Notes under the pieces: generated by a model
Told to the model about the DNA's origin: nothing
Seen by the model: the letters and a program-made list of their open reading frames with translations, nothing else
The model's database searches: none
Translations under genes and position numbers: made by a program
Source: Paenibacillus cellulositrophicus
GTDB taxonomy: Bacteria > Bacillota > Bacilli > Paenibacillales > Paenibacillaceae
DNA: 64,000 nucleotides
Direction: 5' to 3'
Assembly: GCF_009363095.1 (NCBI RefSeq)
Contig: NZ_CP045295.1
Location: 1,860,001-1,924,000 of the forward strand
Shown: positions 34,444-42,880 of the stretch, one piece after another
Position numbering within the stretch: position 1 is the first letter of the stretch
Layout of the letters: each line of letters starts with the position of its first letter

Positions 34444-34905
34444 ATGAGAAATGCTTATTTGTTCGGCCAAATCGAGCGCGTGCGCACGGGCATCATCAAC
34501 AAGGTGTCCGCGCTGCCTGAATCCAAGCGGGATATCGTCCCCGACGGATTCAACAACAATATCCACTGGCACCTCGGGCATTTGCTGGTCATATCCGACA
34601 TGCTCGTGCTCCAGTACAGCGGCAAGGATGGCGTCATTCCGGCCGAATACCGACCTTATTTTGCTTCGGGGACGAAACCGGCGGATTGGCAGGGCGAGGC
34701 ACCGACGTGGGATACCCTGATTTCGCAGCTCACCGAGCAGATTCGCGTGTTCCAAGAGCAGCTCGGTGACGACCTAAACCAGCCAGTCGCCAAAGCCGAC
34801 AACTTTGCCAAAGCCGAGACGATCGACGAGCTGCTGGTCATGAACATTAATCATGAGGCATCGCATGCCGGCATGATCAACGCCATGCTGAAGAAGCTGG
34901 CCTGA
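34444..34905 (+). CDS. DinB family protein
   Basis: A 153-residue four-helix-bundle protein of the DinB/YfiT superfamily. The putative metal triad is spread over NIHWHLGHLL near residue 41 and NHEASHAGMI near residue 137. Members include bacillithiol-dependent transferases and stress proteins, and the specific reaction is unknown. GGAGGTACAATA precedes the ATG. Confidence 0.87.
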   Translation: MRNAYLFGQIERVRTGIINKVSALPESKRDIVPDGFNNNIHWHLGHLLVISDMLVLQYSGKDGVIPAEYRPYFASGTKPADWQGEAPTWDTLISQLTEQIRVFQEQLGDDLNQPVAKADNFAKAETIDELLVMNINHEASHAGMINAMLKKLA

Positions 34906-34926
34906 TCTCGGATCAGCAGACAGCAC

Positions 34927-34974
34927 AAGGCAGCCCTTCTCTCCGTGTCGGAGAAAGAGGCTGCCTTCATTTTT
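34927..34974. terminator. Terminator after dinB-like gene
   Basis: AAGGCAGCC / GGCTGCCTT outer stem with an inner CTCTCCGTGTCGGAGA hairpin, then ATTTTT. Confidence 0.85.
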
Positions 34975-35113
34975 GGAAAAGAACTCGGGTAAGAAACTGA
35001 CGGTGGTAACCTTGAGTTGGGATGGGTACTCGTGGACCCCTCCGCTATCGCCACCAAACGAAGCATTGATTCATAACCAAATGCGGAGCGGCATCGCGTG
35101 TCGTCAAAACGGA

Positions 35114-35782
35114 TTAACGATAGTCGTCATGCAGACGCCACCAGATGTAAGGCTGGGTTTGCGGCCATCCTTCAGGCGAATCCTCCCACGTTTCTTGGCG
35201 GCCAAAGGGTGTCAGGTCGAGCAAATTGAAGTCCACGCGGATCCGATCGACGCCGCGGGAGGCCGTGAAATAGGTGCGGAATACCTCATCTCCATCACGG
35301 AGAAAAACGCTTAAGCCGAATCCGTCCCCAGCACCCATGTCATTGTTGAATTCGTTCCCGTTCGAAGAGAACCAAGGTACATTCCAGCCCATCCGGTCTT
35401 TGAACGGCTGGATCTGAGACAGGGGCGCGGGGGAGACGAGAATAAAGGTCGTATCACGGGCATTCAGGTGGGCAAGGTGGCCGATGTTGTCGACAAAAGA
35501 GGAGCAGCCTGTGCAGCCTTGACTGGCACTCGGAGCCATCATGAAGTGGTACACCACGAGCTGGCGGCGTCCGTCAAAAAGATCAAGCAGTCGCGCTGGA
35601 CCACCTGGTCCCTCGAACATATAATCTTTGCCGATCCGTACCATCGGCAGCCTGCGGCGCTCTGCGGCCAGCGCGTCCAGCGCGCGGGTAAGCTCCTTTT
35701 CTTTGACGAGCAGCTTGTCGCGCGCGTCCACCCACTCTTGTTCCGAAACGATTTGCGGAAGTGCTGTGTTTTTCGTATCCAC
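35114..35782 (-). CDS. DUF899 thioredoxin-like protein
   Basis: A 222-residue cytoplasmic protein of the DUF899 family, which has a thioredoxin-like fold. The pair CTGCSSFVDN near residue 91 is a CxxC centre, preceded by LVVYHFMMAPSASQG, and the C-terminal RVDFNLLDLTPFGRQETWEDSP is typical. The start is GTG with GGAGGAGGATACCC upstream. Redox function is suspected but not shown. Confidence 0.85.
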   Translation of the reverse strand: MDTKNTALPQIVSEQEWVDARDKLLVKEKELTRALDALAAERRRLPMVRIGKDYMFEGPGGPARLLDLFDGRRQLVVYHFMMAPSASQGCTGCSSFVDNIGHLAHLNARDTTFILVSPAPLSQIQPFKDRMGWNVPWFSSNGNEFNNDMGAGDGFGLSVFLRDGDEVFRTYFTASRGVDRIRVDFNLLDLTPFGRQETWEDSPEGWPQTQPYIWWRLHDDYR

Positions 35783-35834
35783 GGGTATCCTCCTCCAAGT
35801 TTTAAAGGATTCGTTGATTCTGCCATTATCCTAT

Positions 35835-35920
35835 ATAGATTGAACTAAAGTTGCATCGAACTTCCTGTAATAACGGCCCGACAGTTGCCCTATAACATTC
35901 ATTTCTTTAGTTCATTCTAT
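35835..35920. repeat. MITE-like repeat copy B
   Basis: An 86-bp element with inverted ends ATAGATTGAACTAAAG (35835-35850) and CTTTAGTTCATTCTAT (35905-35920). On the reverse strand its first 24 bases match copy A at 3736-3759 almost exactly, and the other end also matches, while the centres differ in sequence and length. No coding capacity. It lies between divergent genes. Confidence 0.7.
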
Positions 35921-36045
35921 CCTAGCATGTTTCATTTCCCGGGATTTCTCATGAATTGCGGAAAATGATATTCATTTGCACATTACCGATGTTCTGGAAC
36001 CGCAGGCTCCATTCAGACGTTCTATATAGAAAGGAGCTGATGGAT

Positions 36046-36270
36046 ATGGACCTCGTTCTGATCATCTTTGGGCTGATCTTGATTGGAGGCGGCATCATGA
36101 CCCGCCGGAACCCGGAAAAGGGAAGGCGGATCAATGAAAGCTGGAAGACAGAAGAAGAAGCGGAGCCCAGCGAATCCTACCTTGAACTCCAAAAGATCCG
36201 CGGCTTCCTTGCGATCGTGCTCGGCTCGATTTTTATCGTGATCGGGTTGTTTATGCTGCTGTTTTTATGA
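36046..36270 (+). CDS. Small two-helix membrane protein, DUF6199-like
   Basis: A 74-residue protein with membrane helices at about residues 2-18 and 53-73. They are joined by a charged loop NPEKGRRINESWKTEEEAEPSESYLELQKI. This arrangement resembles DUF6199 proteins of Bacillales. ATG 36046 has AAGGAG nine bases upstream; ATG 36040 is too close to it. Its stop overlaps the end of the convergent acetyltransferase gene by 6 nt. Confidence 0.7.
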   Translation: MDLVLIIFGLILIGGGIMTRRNPEKGRRINESWKTEEEAEPSESYLELQKIRGFLAIVLGSIFIVIGLFMLLFL

Positions 36271-37260
36271 CCGCCCCTTTTCCAGAGAACAGACCATTTT
36301 GAAGTTTCCGGGTACCGCCTGGAACCCCAACAGATCGCGGTTGATGCGAAGCATGGGACCGTTCAGCGAATCGTTGTGGGTTCGCAAATAAGGCACACCG
36401 GCAGCGCGTGCGGTTTGTATGGCCAACAGCTTCAGCGCCAGCCCGATCCGCCGGCCCCTATACTCCGGAAGCACACCGGTAAACTGGTGATACATCGCCT
36501 GGGTTTGTTCGTTCTGCTGCAAGGTCACGACGCCGACATAGCGGTCCCCGTCCTTGGCGATATGTACATACTCCGGCCGCACGCCGGCCATGTTAATATT
36601 CCATTTCTTCCATTCCTCAAACCAGGGGAAATCCTCGTTGTATCCCGGAATGTCCTGATGGGCGATTCTGTACAGCTCATGAAGCTTCCGCTCCTGTGCC
36701 TCTCCAGGCTCATCCCTCAGCGTCACGAACATAATGCCGGATGACTCGGCGCTGCTAACGCTTGGCAGCAAAGCTTGGTCGGTAAAAGACGACAGGTCCA
36801 GCACAGATTCAAAGGTGTGGCGTTCCATCAGGTAGCCCCGGCGCTCCGCAAACGCCAGCGAGGCCCCGTCATTCTCCCTCATAAAACAAACGAGACGGGA
36901 AGCCTTAACTAGGCGTGCCCACTCGCGCACTTCCCGGTACAGAGCCCTGCCAGCTCCGCGGCCGCGTTCATCCGGATGGACGACAAGAGTAACTTGGAGG
37001 CTGCCGGGTTCGTTCCATGGCGCACGCCAGGCGATGGCGTAACCGATGACCTCTCCCTCCCCGTTCACCGCCACCCATTTCGGGCGATCCCAGCCCATCA
37101 GCCGCCCCTCTTCGTCGTAATGAAGCTGGCCCGGCGGAATGCTCTCCTCTTCGTCCTGCAGCTGCTTGGCGGTGACGGGTTCCGACCAGATCAGGCTCAA
37201 CAGCGCCGCGGCCGCTTGAAAATCCTCCCTGCCAAAACGGCGAATCGTATAGTTGGACAA
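36265..37260 (-). CDS. Tandem GNAT acetyltransferase
   Basis: A 331-residue protein with two GNAT domains. The first (about residues 1-165) has VHPDERGRGAGRALYREVREW as its acetyl-CoA loop. The second (about 170-331) has GVLPEYRGRRIGLALKLLAI and ends TRAAGVPYLRTHNDSLNGPM. Two-domain enzymes of this type include mycothiol-synthase-like and antibiotic-modifying proteins, but the substrate here is unknown. I start it at TTG 37260, eight bases after GGAGG. A much longer in-frame reading to 37662 has no ribosome site and overlaps the next gene. Confidence 0.87.
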   Translation of the reverse strand: MSNYTIRRFGREDFQAAAALLSLIWSEPVTAKQLQDEEESIPPGQLHYDEEGRLMGWDRPKWVAVNGEGEVIGYAIAWRAPWNEPGSLQVTLVVHPDERGRGAGRALYREVREWARLVKASRLVCFMRENDGASLAFAERRGYLMERHTFESVLDLSSFTDQALLPSVSSAESSGIMFVTLRDEPGEAQERKLHELYRIAHQDIPGYNEDFPWFEEWKKWNINMAGVRPEYVHIAKDGDRYVGVVTLQQNEQTQAMYHQFTGVLPEYRGRRIGLALKLLAIQTARAAGVPYLRTHNDSLNGPMLRINRDLLGFQAVPGNFKMVCSLEKGRS

Positions 37261-37445
37261 TATGTATTCCTCCAAAAAATGGTATTGGTTTGCCTCGCTC
37301 ATTATCTCATGCAATCCCATGGATGAAGCGATAAAGTTTGGGTATAGCGTTTTTTTCCTTAACTGAGGTGCTTCACGCTCCCCCGCGTGCTCATCGTATA
37401 TAAATCTATGAAAATCAAACTTTTGCACGCTATCATCTGTCCGAT

Positions 37446-37472
37446 ACCGATTTGTGAAGCCGGCATAGAATA
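37446..37472 (+). promoter_or_regulatory. SigK-like promoter
   Basis: ACC (37446-37448), 15-bp spacer, CATAGAATA (37464-37472), matching the mother-cell SigK consensus ACm / CATAnnnTA. It lies 30 bp before the crystallin-like gene start, with the ribosome site in between. Confidence 0.55.
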
Positions 37473-37501
37473 TATCAATCTTAAGAAAAGGAGTGATATA
37501 T

Positions 37502-37876
37502 TTGGCAAACAGCGATGTACGTCTTGCCCTTTGGTCCGGCATTAACTTTACGGGCCGCAGAATCTTGTTCAGACGCGGTGGAGTTGCGGTTCGCGACCTT
37601 GGAGCTTTCCGCTTCGACAATCTTCTCTCCAGCTTCCGTCTCAGAAATACGGTGCAGAGCAATCAAGTTACGCTTGTTTTGTTCTCACGGATTAATTTCC
37701 AGGGATCTTTCCGCGTGTTCCGTGGCAGCCAAAATGTAGCCAACCTGGGCAATTTCAACTTTAACAACGTCACGTCTTCTTTCATCCTCGTTGGACGCAA
37801 CCTGACGAACGCCGAAATTTCCCAAATCCAAAGCACAGGCAGACCGCCGCAAGACATTCTTATCATCAGACAGTAA
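37502..37876 (+). CDS. Beta/gamma-crystallin-like small protein
   Basis: A 124-residue protein with two similar Greek-key-like halves: VRLALWSGINFTGRRILFRR, then DLGAFRFDNLLSSFRL, and VTLVLFSRINFQGSFRVFRG, then NLGNFNFNNVTSSFIL. Each half has the G/F-rich hairpin and the F-N-N/D-N-x-x-S-S element seen in beta/gamma-crystallin domains, many of which bind calcium. Start TTG 37502, eight bases after GGAG. There is no signal peptide. The SigK-like promoter suggests a spore-coat role (inference). Confidence 0.75.
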   Translation: MANSDVRLALWSGINFTGRRILFRRGGVAVRDLGAFRFDNLLSSFRLRNTVQSNQVTLVLFSRINFQGSFRVFRGSQNVANLGNFNFNNVTSSFILVGRNLTNAEISQIQSTGRPPQDILIIRQ

Positions 37877-37884
37877 CCATCTGC

Positions 37885-37910
37885 AAAGGGTGCCCGACAG
37901 GGTACCCTTT
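37885..37910. terminator. Terminator after crystallin-like gene
   Basis: AAAGGGT ... ACCCTTT stem of 7 bp, then CTC; moderate strength. Confidence 0.65.
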
Positions 37911-38028
37911 CTCATGTTACGAAATCCCCGCATAGGATGGAAAGTGAACAAAATAAAGAACCTCCCGCCATGCCTTCCCGTCAAGGAAGACATCCTGCAG
38001 AAGGCCAAGGTCGCAAGAGAGGCTTCGA

Positions 38029-38253
38029 TCAGATTTTTAATTCCCCAAGCTTGATCAGCTCGACAACGGCCTGAGAACGGCCTTTGACGTTTAATTTCTG
38101 CATCACATTGGAAATATGGTTCCGGACCGTCTTCTCGCTGATAAATAACTGACCGGCGATATCGCGTGTCGTTTTGTCCTGAACGAGCAGTTCAAATACT
38201 TCGCGCTCACGATGAGTCAACAAAAATTTGCTCTTATGATCGTTCCCCTTCAA
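38029..38253 (-). CDS. gerE: Spore coat gene regulator GerE
   Basis: A 74-residue LuxR-type DNA-binding protein consisting of just the helix-turn-helix domain, the same length as Bacillus subtilis GerE. Key stretches: LLTHREREVFELLVQDKTTR, FISEKTVRNHISNVMQKLNV, KGRSQAVVELIKLGEL. GerE acts in the mother cell with SigK to time late coat-gene expression. Start TTG 38253 with GGAGG ten bases upstream; a longer frame adds an unlikely leader. Confidence 0.95.
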   Translation of the reverse strand: MKGNDHKSKFLLTHREREVFELLVQDKTTRDIAGQLFISEKTVRNHISNVMQKLNVKGRSQAVVELIKLGELKI

Positions 38254-38420
38254 TGGTGTCACCCCTCCTTGCTCGGGTTTGTATGGTATAACAAGGTAAA
38301 GGGATACAGTCAACTCATATTATGTAAGGCACCGGGCTTTGGTGTCGTTAAGCGTAAAAATTAGGCACCTGCCTTGTAAGGGCTTACAACCGGAAAGATT
38401 TCGTCATTTTAAAATGGCAG

Positions 38421-38449
38421 TTGACACATTGTCGGTAACTCATTATGAT
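38421..38449 (+). promoter_or_regulatory. SigA promoter of efeOBU
   Basis: TTGACA (38421-38426), 17-bp spacer, TATGAT (38444-38449). Confidence 0.85.
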
Positions 38450-38466
38450 GTTGCTATCAATGAAAT

Positions 38467-38481
38467 TGAGAATCATTATCA
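38467..38481 (+). promoter_or_regulatory. Fur box
   Basis: TGAGAATCATTATCA matches the 7-1-7 Fur box TGATAATnATTATCA with one mismatch. It lies about 10 bp downstream of the predicted transcription start, so iron-loaded Fur would block the operon. Confidence 0.85.
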
Positions 38482-38597
38482 AATTGATCTTTCCCCGTTT
38501 CTTCTATAGGAAATAGAGGAAATTTTTCTTGTGGTTACAGAAACATTCAGCGCCGCTGAAAATGTATACATTCTATAATCTTAAAAAAGGAGATGCT

Positions 38598-39506
38598 TTG
38601 AACTTGAAGTTACATACGATCATTCCCGCCGGTATTATCCTCTCCTCCCTGCTCTTCGCAGGCTGCTCGGAGAAAGAAAGCGCGGATCCTGCTGCCAGCG
38701 AGACGAAGACTGAGACGTCAGCCGCTAATACCGGCACATCGGCGCAAAGCGCCGGTACCGATTCAGCTGCGGCGCAGACGACCGATTTCAGCGCAGCCGT
38801 GGAATCCTACCGCACTTTCGCGGTGGAGCAGTGCGATCAATTCGTGAAGCAAACGGAAAAATTCACCGAAGCGGTGAAAGCCGGCAAGCTCGAGGAAGCG
38901 AAGGCCCTGTACGCCCCGGCCCGTTCCTATTACGAGCGGATCGAACCGATTGCCGAGGCGCTTGGCAATCTGGATCCCGACATTGACGCCCGCGTAAACG
39001 ATGTGGATGCCGCCGAATGGCGCGGATTTCACCGGATCGAGAAGGGACTGTGGGAGGATAAGACGACCAAAGGCCAGGAAGCCTTTGCCGACCGGCTTCT
39101 GCAGGACGCGCAGCTGCTGCGTGCCAAGGTGGAGACGGTCGATATTGACGCCAGCCTGATGGTAACCGGAGCGGTTGAGCTGCTGAACGAAGTGTCTTCC
39201 TCCAAGGTAACCGGCGAGGAAGAGCTGTACTCCCATACGGACTTGTACGATTTTGCGGCCAATGTGGAAGGCGCCGCCAAGATTTACGAAATCCTGAAAC
39301 CCGATCTGGCCAAAAAGGACCCGGATCTAGAAAAGCAGATCGGAGAGCGATTCGATGCGCTCAAGAAAGAGCTGGACGCCTACAAGAAAGGCGACGGATA
39401 CGTCAGCTACACCGAGCTGAAAGAGGACGAAGTCCGCAAGCTCAGCCAAAACCTGGATGCCCTGGCGGAGCCGCTGTCGAATATGGGCACCCTGCTTGGA
39501 GTGTAA
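38598..39506 (+). CDS. efeO: Iron uptake lipoprotein EfeO
   Basis: A 302-residue lipoprotein (lipobox FAGC, anchor Cys near residue 24) with a Ser/Thr/Ala-rich linker and an imelysin-like M75 domain at about residues 65-300. The metal motif is EWRGFHRIEKGLWED (GxHxxE). EfeO binds ferrous or ferric ions outside the membrane and passes iron to EfeU. The N-terminal cupredoxin domain of proteobacterial EfeO is missing, as in Bacillus. Start TTG 38598 after AAGGAG. First gene of the Fur-controlled operon. Confidence 0.93.
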   Translation: MNLKLHTIIPAGIILSSLLFAGCSEKESADPAASETKTETSAANTGTSAQSAGTDSAAAQTTDFSAAVESYRTFAVEQCDQFVKQTEKFTEAVKAGKLEEAKALYAPARSYYERIEPIAEALGNLDPDIDARVNDVDAAEWRGFHRIEKGLWEDKTTKGQEAFADRLLQDAQLLRAKVETVDIDASLMVTGAVELLNEVSSSKVTGEEELYSHTDLYDFAANVEGAAKIYEILKPDLAKKDPDLEKQIGERFDALKKELDAYKKGDGYVSYTELKEDEVRKLSQNLDALAEPLSNMGTLLGV

Positions 39507-39509
39507 AGC

Positions 39510-40805
39510 ATGTCAAACCGTGAGCATGAGGAAACCAAAGATTCGTCGATTTTGAAAAAGCCGCTGTCCCGCCGCGACTTGTTGCGGCTGGCGGGCACCG
39601 GCGGCCTGGGACTGATCATCGGGGGCGCCGGTATGGGCGGCCTCTTCGCCGCGAAAGAGCGGAAGACTGCGGCAGCTGTTGCCGGCCATCCTGACACCGA
39701 AGACCGCATCCCGTTCTACGGGAAGCATCAGGCCGGCATTATCACCCCTTCGCAAAACTTCATATACTTCGCCGCTTTCGACGTGACCACGACCGATGCG
39801 CAGGAGCTGAAGAAGCTGTTTCAAGCCTGGACCGCCGCAGCGGCGGCCATGACCGAAGGCTCCATGCTCGGGGAAGAGAGCGCCAATCACAACCTGCCGC
39901 CGGTGGATACCGGAGAGTCGGCAGGTCTTTCGCCTTCCCGGCTGACCCTGACGTTCGGCGCGGGGCCGTCCCTGTTTGATTCGCGCTTCGGGCTCGCCTC
40001 CAAGCGGCCGGCGAATTTCAGCGATCTCCCGGCCTTTAACGGGGATCAGCTGGACGCCCGCTGGTGCGGCGGCGATTTGGCCGTTCAGGCCTGCGCGGAC
40101 GACCTGCAGGTGGCGTTTCACGCCATCCGCAATCTGGCGCGCATTGCCCGCGGCACGGCCGTGCTCCGCTGGACCCAGGAGGGCTTCCAGCGCACCGGCA
40201 GCGCCGACCCCGCAGGCGGAACCCCGCGGAATCTGCTCGGCTTCAAGGACGGCACGGCCAATCCGGATGCGACAAGCAGCGAGCAGATGAACCGGGTCGT
40301 TTGGGCCGGGGCAGAAGGCGGCGCAGCCTGGATGGCCGGCGGCAGCTACATGGCGGTGCGCCGGATCCGGATGCGGATCGAGGTGTGGGACCGATCCTCC
40401 CTGAAGGATCAGGAGGAGACGTTCGGACGGTACCGGGCCAGCGGCGCACCGCTTGGCGGACAGCACGAGTTCGACAAGGTCGACCTGTCCGCCAAAGGGC
40501 CTGACGGATCGCCGGCTATTCCGGCCAATTCGCATATGGCGCTCGCCCGTGGAGACGGCTCCGTACAGATCCTCCGCCGGTCCTATTCTTATTCGGGGGG
40601 CATGGACGCCAAGACCGGCCAGCTGGATGCCGGACTGCTCTTTATCTGCTTCCAGCGCGACCTGCAGAAGCAGTTCATCCCCCTGCAGCAGAAGCTTGCG
40701 AAGAGCGACCGGCTGAACGAATATATTCAGCATGTCGGGAGCGCGGTGTTCGCCTGCTTCCCCGGCGCCTCTTCGGGAGGCTATATCGGAGAGACGCTGC
40801 TCTAG
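39510..40805 (+). CDS. efeB: Dye-decolorising-type haem peroxidase EfeB
   Basis: A 431-residue Tat-exported DyP peroxidase. The twin-arginine motif LSRRDLLRLAG at about residues 19-29 precedes a hydrophobic stretch. The DyP signature NLLGFKDGTANPDATSS (GxxDG) appears in the second half. EfeB is thought to oxidise Fe2+ for uptake, and may also act on haem. It begins 3 nt after the efeO stop and is 48 nt before efeU. Confidence 0.95.
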   Translation: MSNREHEETKDSSILKKPLSRRDLLRLAGTGGLGLIIGGAGMGGLFAAKERKTAAAVAGHPDTEDRIPFYGKHQAGIITPSQNFIYFAAFDVTTTDAQELKKLFQAWTAAAAAMTEGSMLGEESANHNLPPVDTGESAGLSPSRLTLTFGAGPSLFDSRFGLASKRPANFSDLPAFNGDQLDARWCGGDLAVQACADDLQVAFHAIRNLARIARGTAVLRWTQEGFQRTGSADPAGGTPRNLLGFKDGTANPDATSSEQMNRVVWAGAEGGAAWMAGGSYMAVRRIRMRIEVWDRSSLKDQEETFGRYRASGAPLGGQHEFDKVDLSAKGPDGSPAIPANSHMALARGDGSVQILRRSYSYSGGMDAKTGQLDAGLLFICFQRDLQKQFIPLQQKLAKSDRLNEYIQHVGSAVFACFPGASSGGYIGETLL

Positions 40806-40853
40806 CCCGTAGATATCAAACTCTAGCAGAATTGACATAAAGGAGACTTCACC

Positions 40854-42674
40854 ATGCTGCGAAGCAACCTTACGCCTCGTACCGGACGATGGAACCGCCC
40901 GCTGATCGGCGTCCTGCTGACCCTTGCGATGCTCCTCATGAGCATCTTGGCCCCGCACGCCGAAGCGGAAGGGAATTCCGCCCTGGACTCCCTTCTGCCT
41001 TCTGTAGGCAGCGCCCTGGTTGAAGCGGGCCAGCAGGAATGGACCAAAGCGAGCGAGGATCTGAACCAATTCAAACAACTCTGGGAGCCGGTCAAAGCCG
41101 GGGACACGGATCGTGCCGGCTTGACCGCGGCCGTCGACGCTGCGCTTCAAGACGCGCAGAGCAAGCTTGCAAGCGGCGGACCGGAGGCAAAAACCGCGCT
41201 GTCCGCACTGGCCAAGGCGGTCAACGCATACGTCACCGCAGCCGAGAGCCCAGGCGGATCTACTGGCGCGGCCATAAGCGGCGTGGAATCGGCCAAGAAG
41301 CTGCTGCCTCTGGCGCAGGACAGCTTGAAGGCCATGCAGGCGGGGGACTGGGGCGCGGCCAAGCGAAGCTATCAGTCAATCGTGGATGCCTGGCCGACGG
41401 CAGAAACGCCGATCCGCAGCGATAACTTTACGGTCTACGGACAGCTTGAAACCGGAATCAGCCTCGTGCGGATCGCCCTCCAGGCTGAGCCGGTACGCGA
41501 AGAGCAGGCCGTGCAGGAAATGCAGAAGCTTGTTACGCTGATGACCGGTTATACCGAAGGAAAAATCGCTGCCGCTGATTCCGGTAGTGACGGAAATTAC
41601 CGGCTATCCGACGTGCTGGGCATCCTCGAAACCGCACGCCAGGATGCGCTGGCCGGCCGCAGCAGCGAAGCGGCGGACCAGATGACGAAGTTCATTTCCA
41701 TCTGGCCGGCGGTCGAGGGCGAGGTGCGGGTATCCGCGCCGGACCTTTATAAGGATATTGAAAATAAAATGTCGGCCGTTTCCGGCTACCTGCTCTCCAG
41801 TCCTCCCAAACTGGATGAAGCCGTAAAGGTCATGGACGCGATGAAGTCCTCCCTCACCCCGCTTGCGGTCGATCACAAATATACCGCTTGGGATGCCGCA
41901 CTGATTCTGCTCCGTGAAGGCTTGGAGGCTATTCTCGTGCTGTCCGCCCTGCTGTCTTATTTGAAGCGAAGCGGAAATACGCGCGGCCAGAAATGGATTT
42001 GGGGCGGAGCCGGGTCAGGCCTCGTCCTCAGCCTCCTGCTCGCAGTCGTGCTCACCTTCTCCATCTCCAAAGCGGCTTCAGGCAGCGCCCGCGAGCTGAT
42101 CGAAGGCATCACCGGTCTGGTGGCCGTGGTGATGATGCTGACCGTCGGGCAATGGCTGCACAGCAAGTCAAACACGGCCGCCTGGAACAAATACGTGGGC
42201 AGCCAGATGGATCAGGCGCTGGCCCGAGGAAGCCTGTGGTCTCTTTTCGTGCTGGCCGGTCTAGCCGTCCTGCGTGAAGGCGCGGAAACGACCATTTTCT
42301 ATGCCGGGATGGCCTCCTCCATTGACATGGGGCAGCTGATCCTTGGAATCGCCGGCGCCTTTGCCGTTCTGGCCGTGCTCGCTTACGCGATTATCGTGCT
42401 CAGCGCCCGCCTGCCTCTGCGCGGCTTTTTCCTGGCGGCGACGGTGCTGATCTACTACCTGGTTTTCCGTTTCCTCGGCGACAGCATCCATTCGCTCCAG
42501 GTCTCGGGTCGCATTCCCGCCCATTCGGAAACCTGGCTGCCGTCCGTATCCTGGCTTGGCATGTATCCGACCTGGGAAACGTTCATTCCGCAGATGGTCG
42601 TGCTTGCTTTCGTGCTATGGCAGCTGATTCGCGTGGAACTGCGGAATACGCAGCGATCCAAGGCACGCGCATAA
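40854..42674 (+). CDS. efeU: Ferrous iron permease EfeU (FTR1 family) with extended extracellular domain
   Basis: A 606-residue protein. A signal sequence (about 1-40) is followed by a helical extracellular domain of about 300 residues built from three similar segments, each with a Trp-centred helix hairpin (KQLWEPVKAGD, IVDAWPTAETPIR, FISIWPAVEGEVR). The C-terminal FTR1 permease (about 340-600) has seven helices and the two iron-binding motifs LREGLEAILV and LREGAETTIF. It moves iron inward after EfeB oxidation. AAAGGAGACTTCACC precedes the ATG. Last gene of the operon. Confidence 0.95.
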   Translation: MLRSNLTPRTGRWNRPLIGVLLTLAMLLMSILAPHAEAEGNSALDSLLPSVGSALVEAGQQEWTKASEDLNQFKQLWEPVKAGDTDRAGLTAAVDAALQDAQSKLASGGPEAKTALSALAKAVNAYVTAAESPGGSTGAAISGVESAKKLLPLAQDSLKAMQAGDWGAAKRSYQSIVDAWPTAETPIRSDNFTVYGQLETGISLVRIALQAEPVREEQAVQEMQKLVTLMTGYTEGKIAAADSGSDGNYRLSDVLGILETARQDALAGRSSEAADQMTKFISIWPAVEGEVRVSAPDLYKDIENKMSAVSGYLLSSPPKLDEAVKVMDAMKSSLTPLAVDHKYTAWDAALILLREGLEAILVLSALLSYLKRSGNTRGQKWIWGGAGSGLVLSLLLAVVLTFSISKAASGSARELIEGITGLVAVVMMLTVGQWLHSKSNTAAWNKYVGSQMDQALARGSLWSLFVLAGLAVLREGAETTIFYAGMASSIDMGQLILGIAGAFAVLAVLAYAIIVLSARLPLRGFFLAATVLIYYLVFRFLGDSIHSLQVSGRIPAHSETWLPSVSWLGMYPTWETFIPQMVVLAFVLWQLIRVELRNTQRSKARA

Positions 42675-42683
42675 ATCTCTTAT

Positions 42684-42714
42684 AAAAACCGGACTCTAAG
42701 AAGTCCGGTTTTTT
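42684..42714 (+). terminator. efeOBU terminator
   Basis: AAAACCGGACT / AGTCCGGTTTT stem followed by TT. Confidence 0.9.
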
Positions 42715-42752
42715 GCGTTTTCCCTTTTACAGAAATTTAACATTCCCGCCCC

Positions 42753-42781
42753 TTGTAAACGTAAGACAAATGGCCTATGAT
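42753..42781 (+). promoter_or_regulatory. SigA promoter of the rpiR-nagBA operon
   Basis: TTGTAA (42753-42758), 17-bp spacer, TATGAT (42776-42781). Confidence 0.7.
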
Positions 42782-42793
42782 GGGGATGAAACA

Positions 42794-42838
42794 AAAATTA
42801 TTTTCTCATATATCGAATCAATCATTAAAATTATTTTC
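42794..42838 (+). promoter_or_regulatory. Two identical AAAATTATTTTC repeats (operator candidate)
   Basis: AAAATTATTTTC, an imperfect palindrome, occurs at 42794-42805 and 42827-42838. The copies are 33 bp apart (about three helical turns), just downstream of the promoter. They are likely binding sites for the autoregulating RpiR-type protein. Confidence 0.55.
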
Positions 42839-42880
42839 ATGATCTGCAGCATCAATCGTTTTATCCAAGGAGGCTTGCGA

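Noticed and set aside
37261..37662. N-terminal extension of the tandem acetyltransferase
   Set aside because: No ribosome site, no similarity to GNAT, and it overlaps the crystallin-like gene.
39513..41150. 545-codon minus-strand open frame over efeB/efeU
   Set aside because: It lies antisense to two well-supported genes with motifs, has no ribosome site and has a low-complexity basic composition typical of GC-rich shadows.
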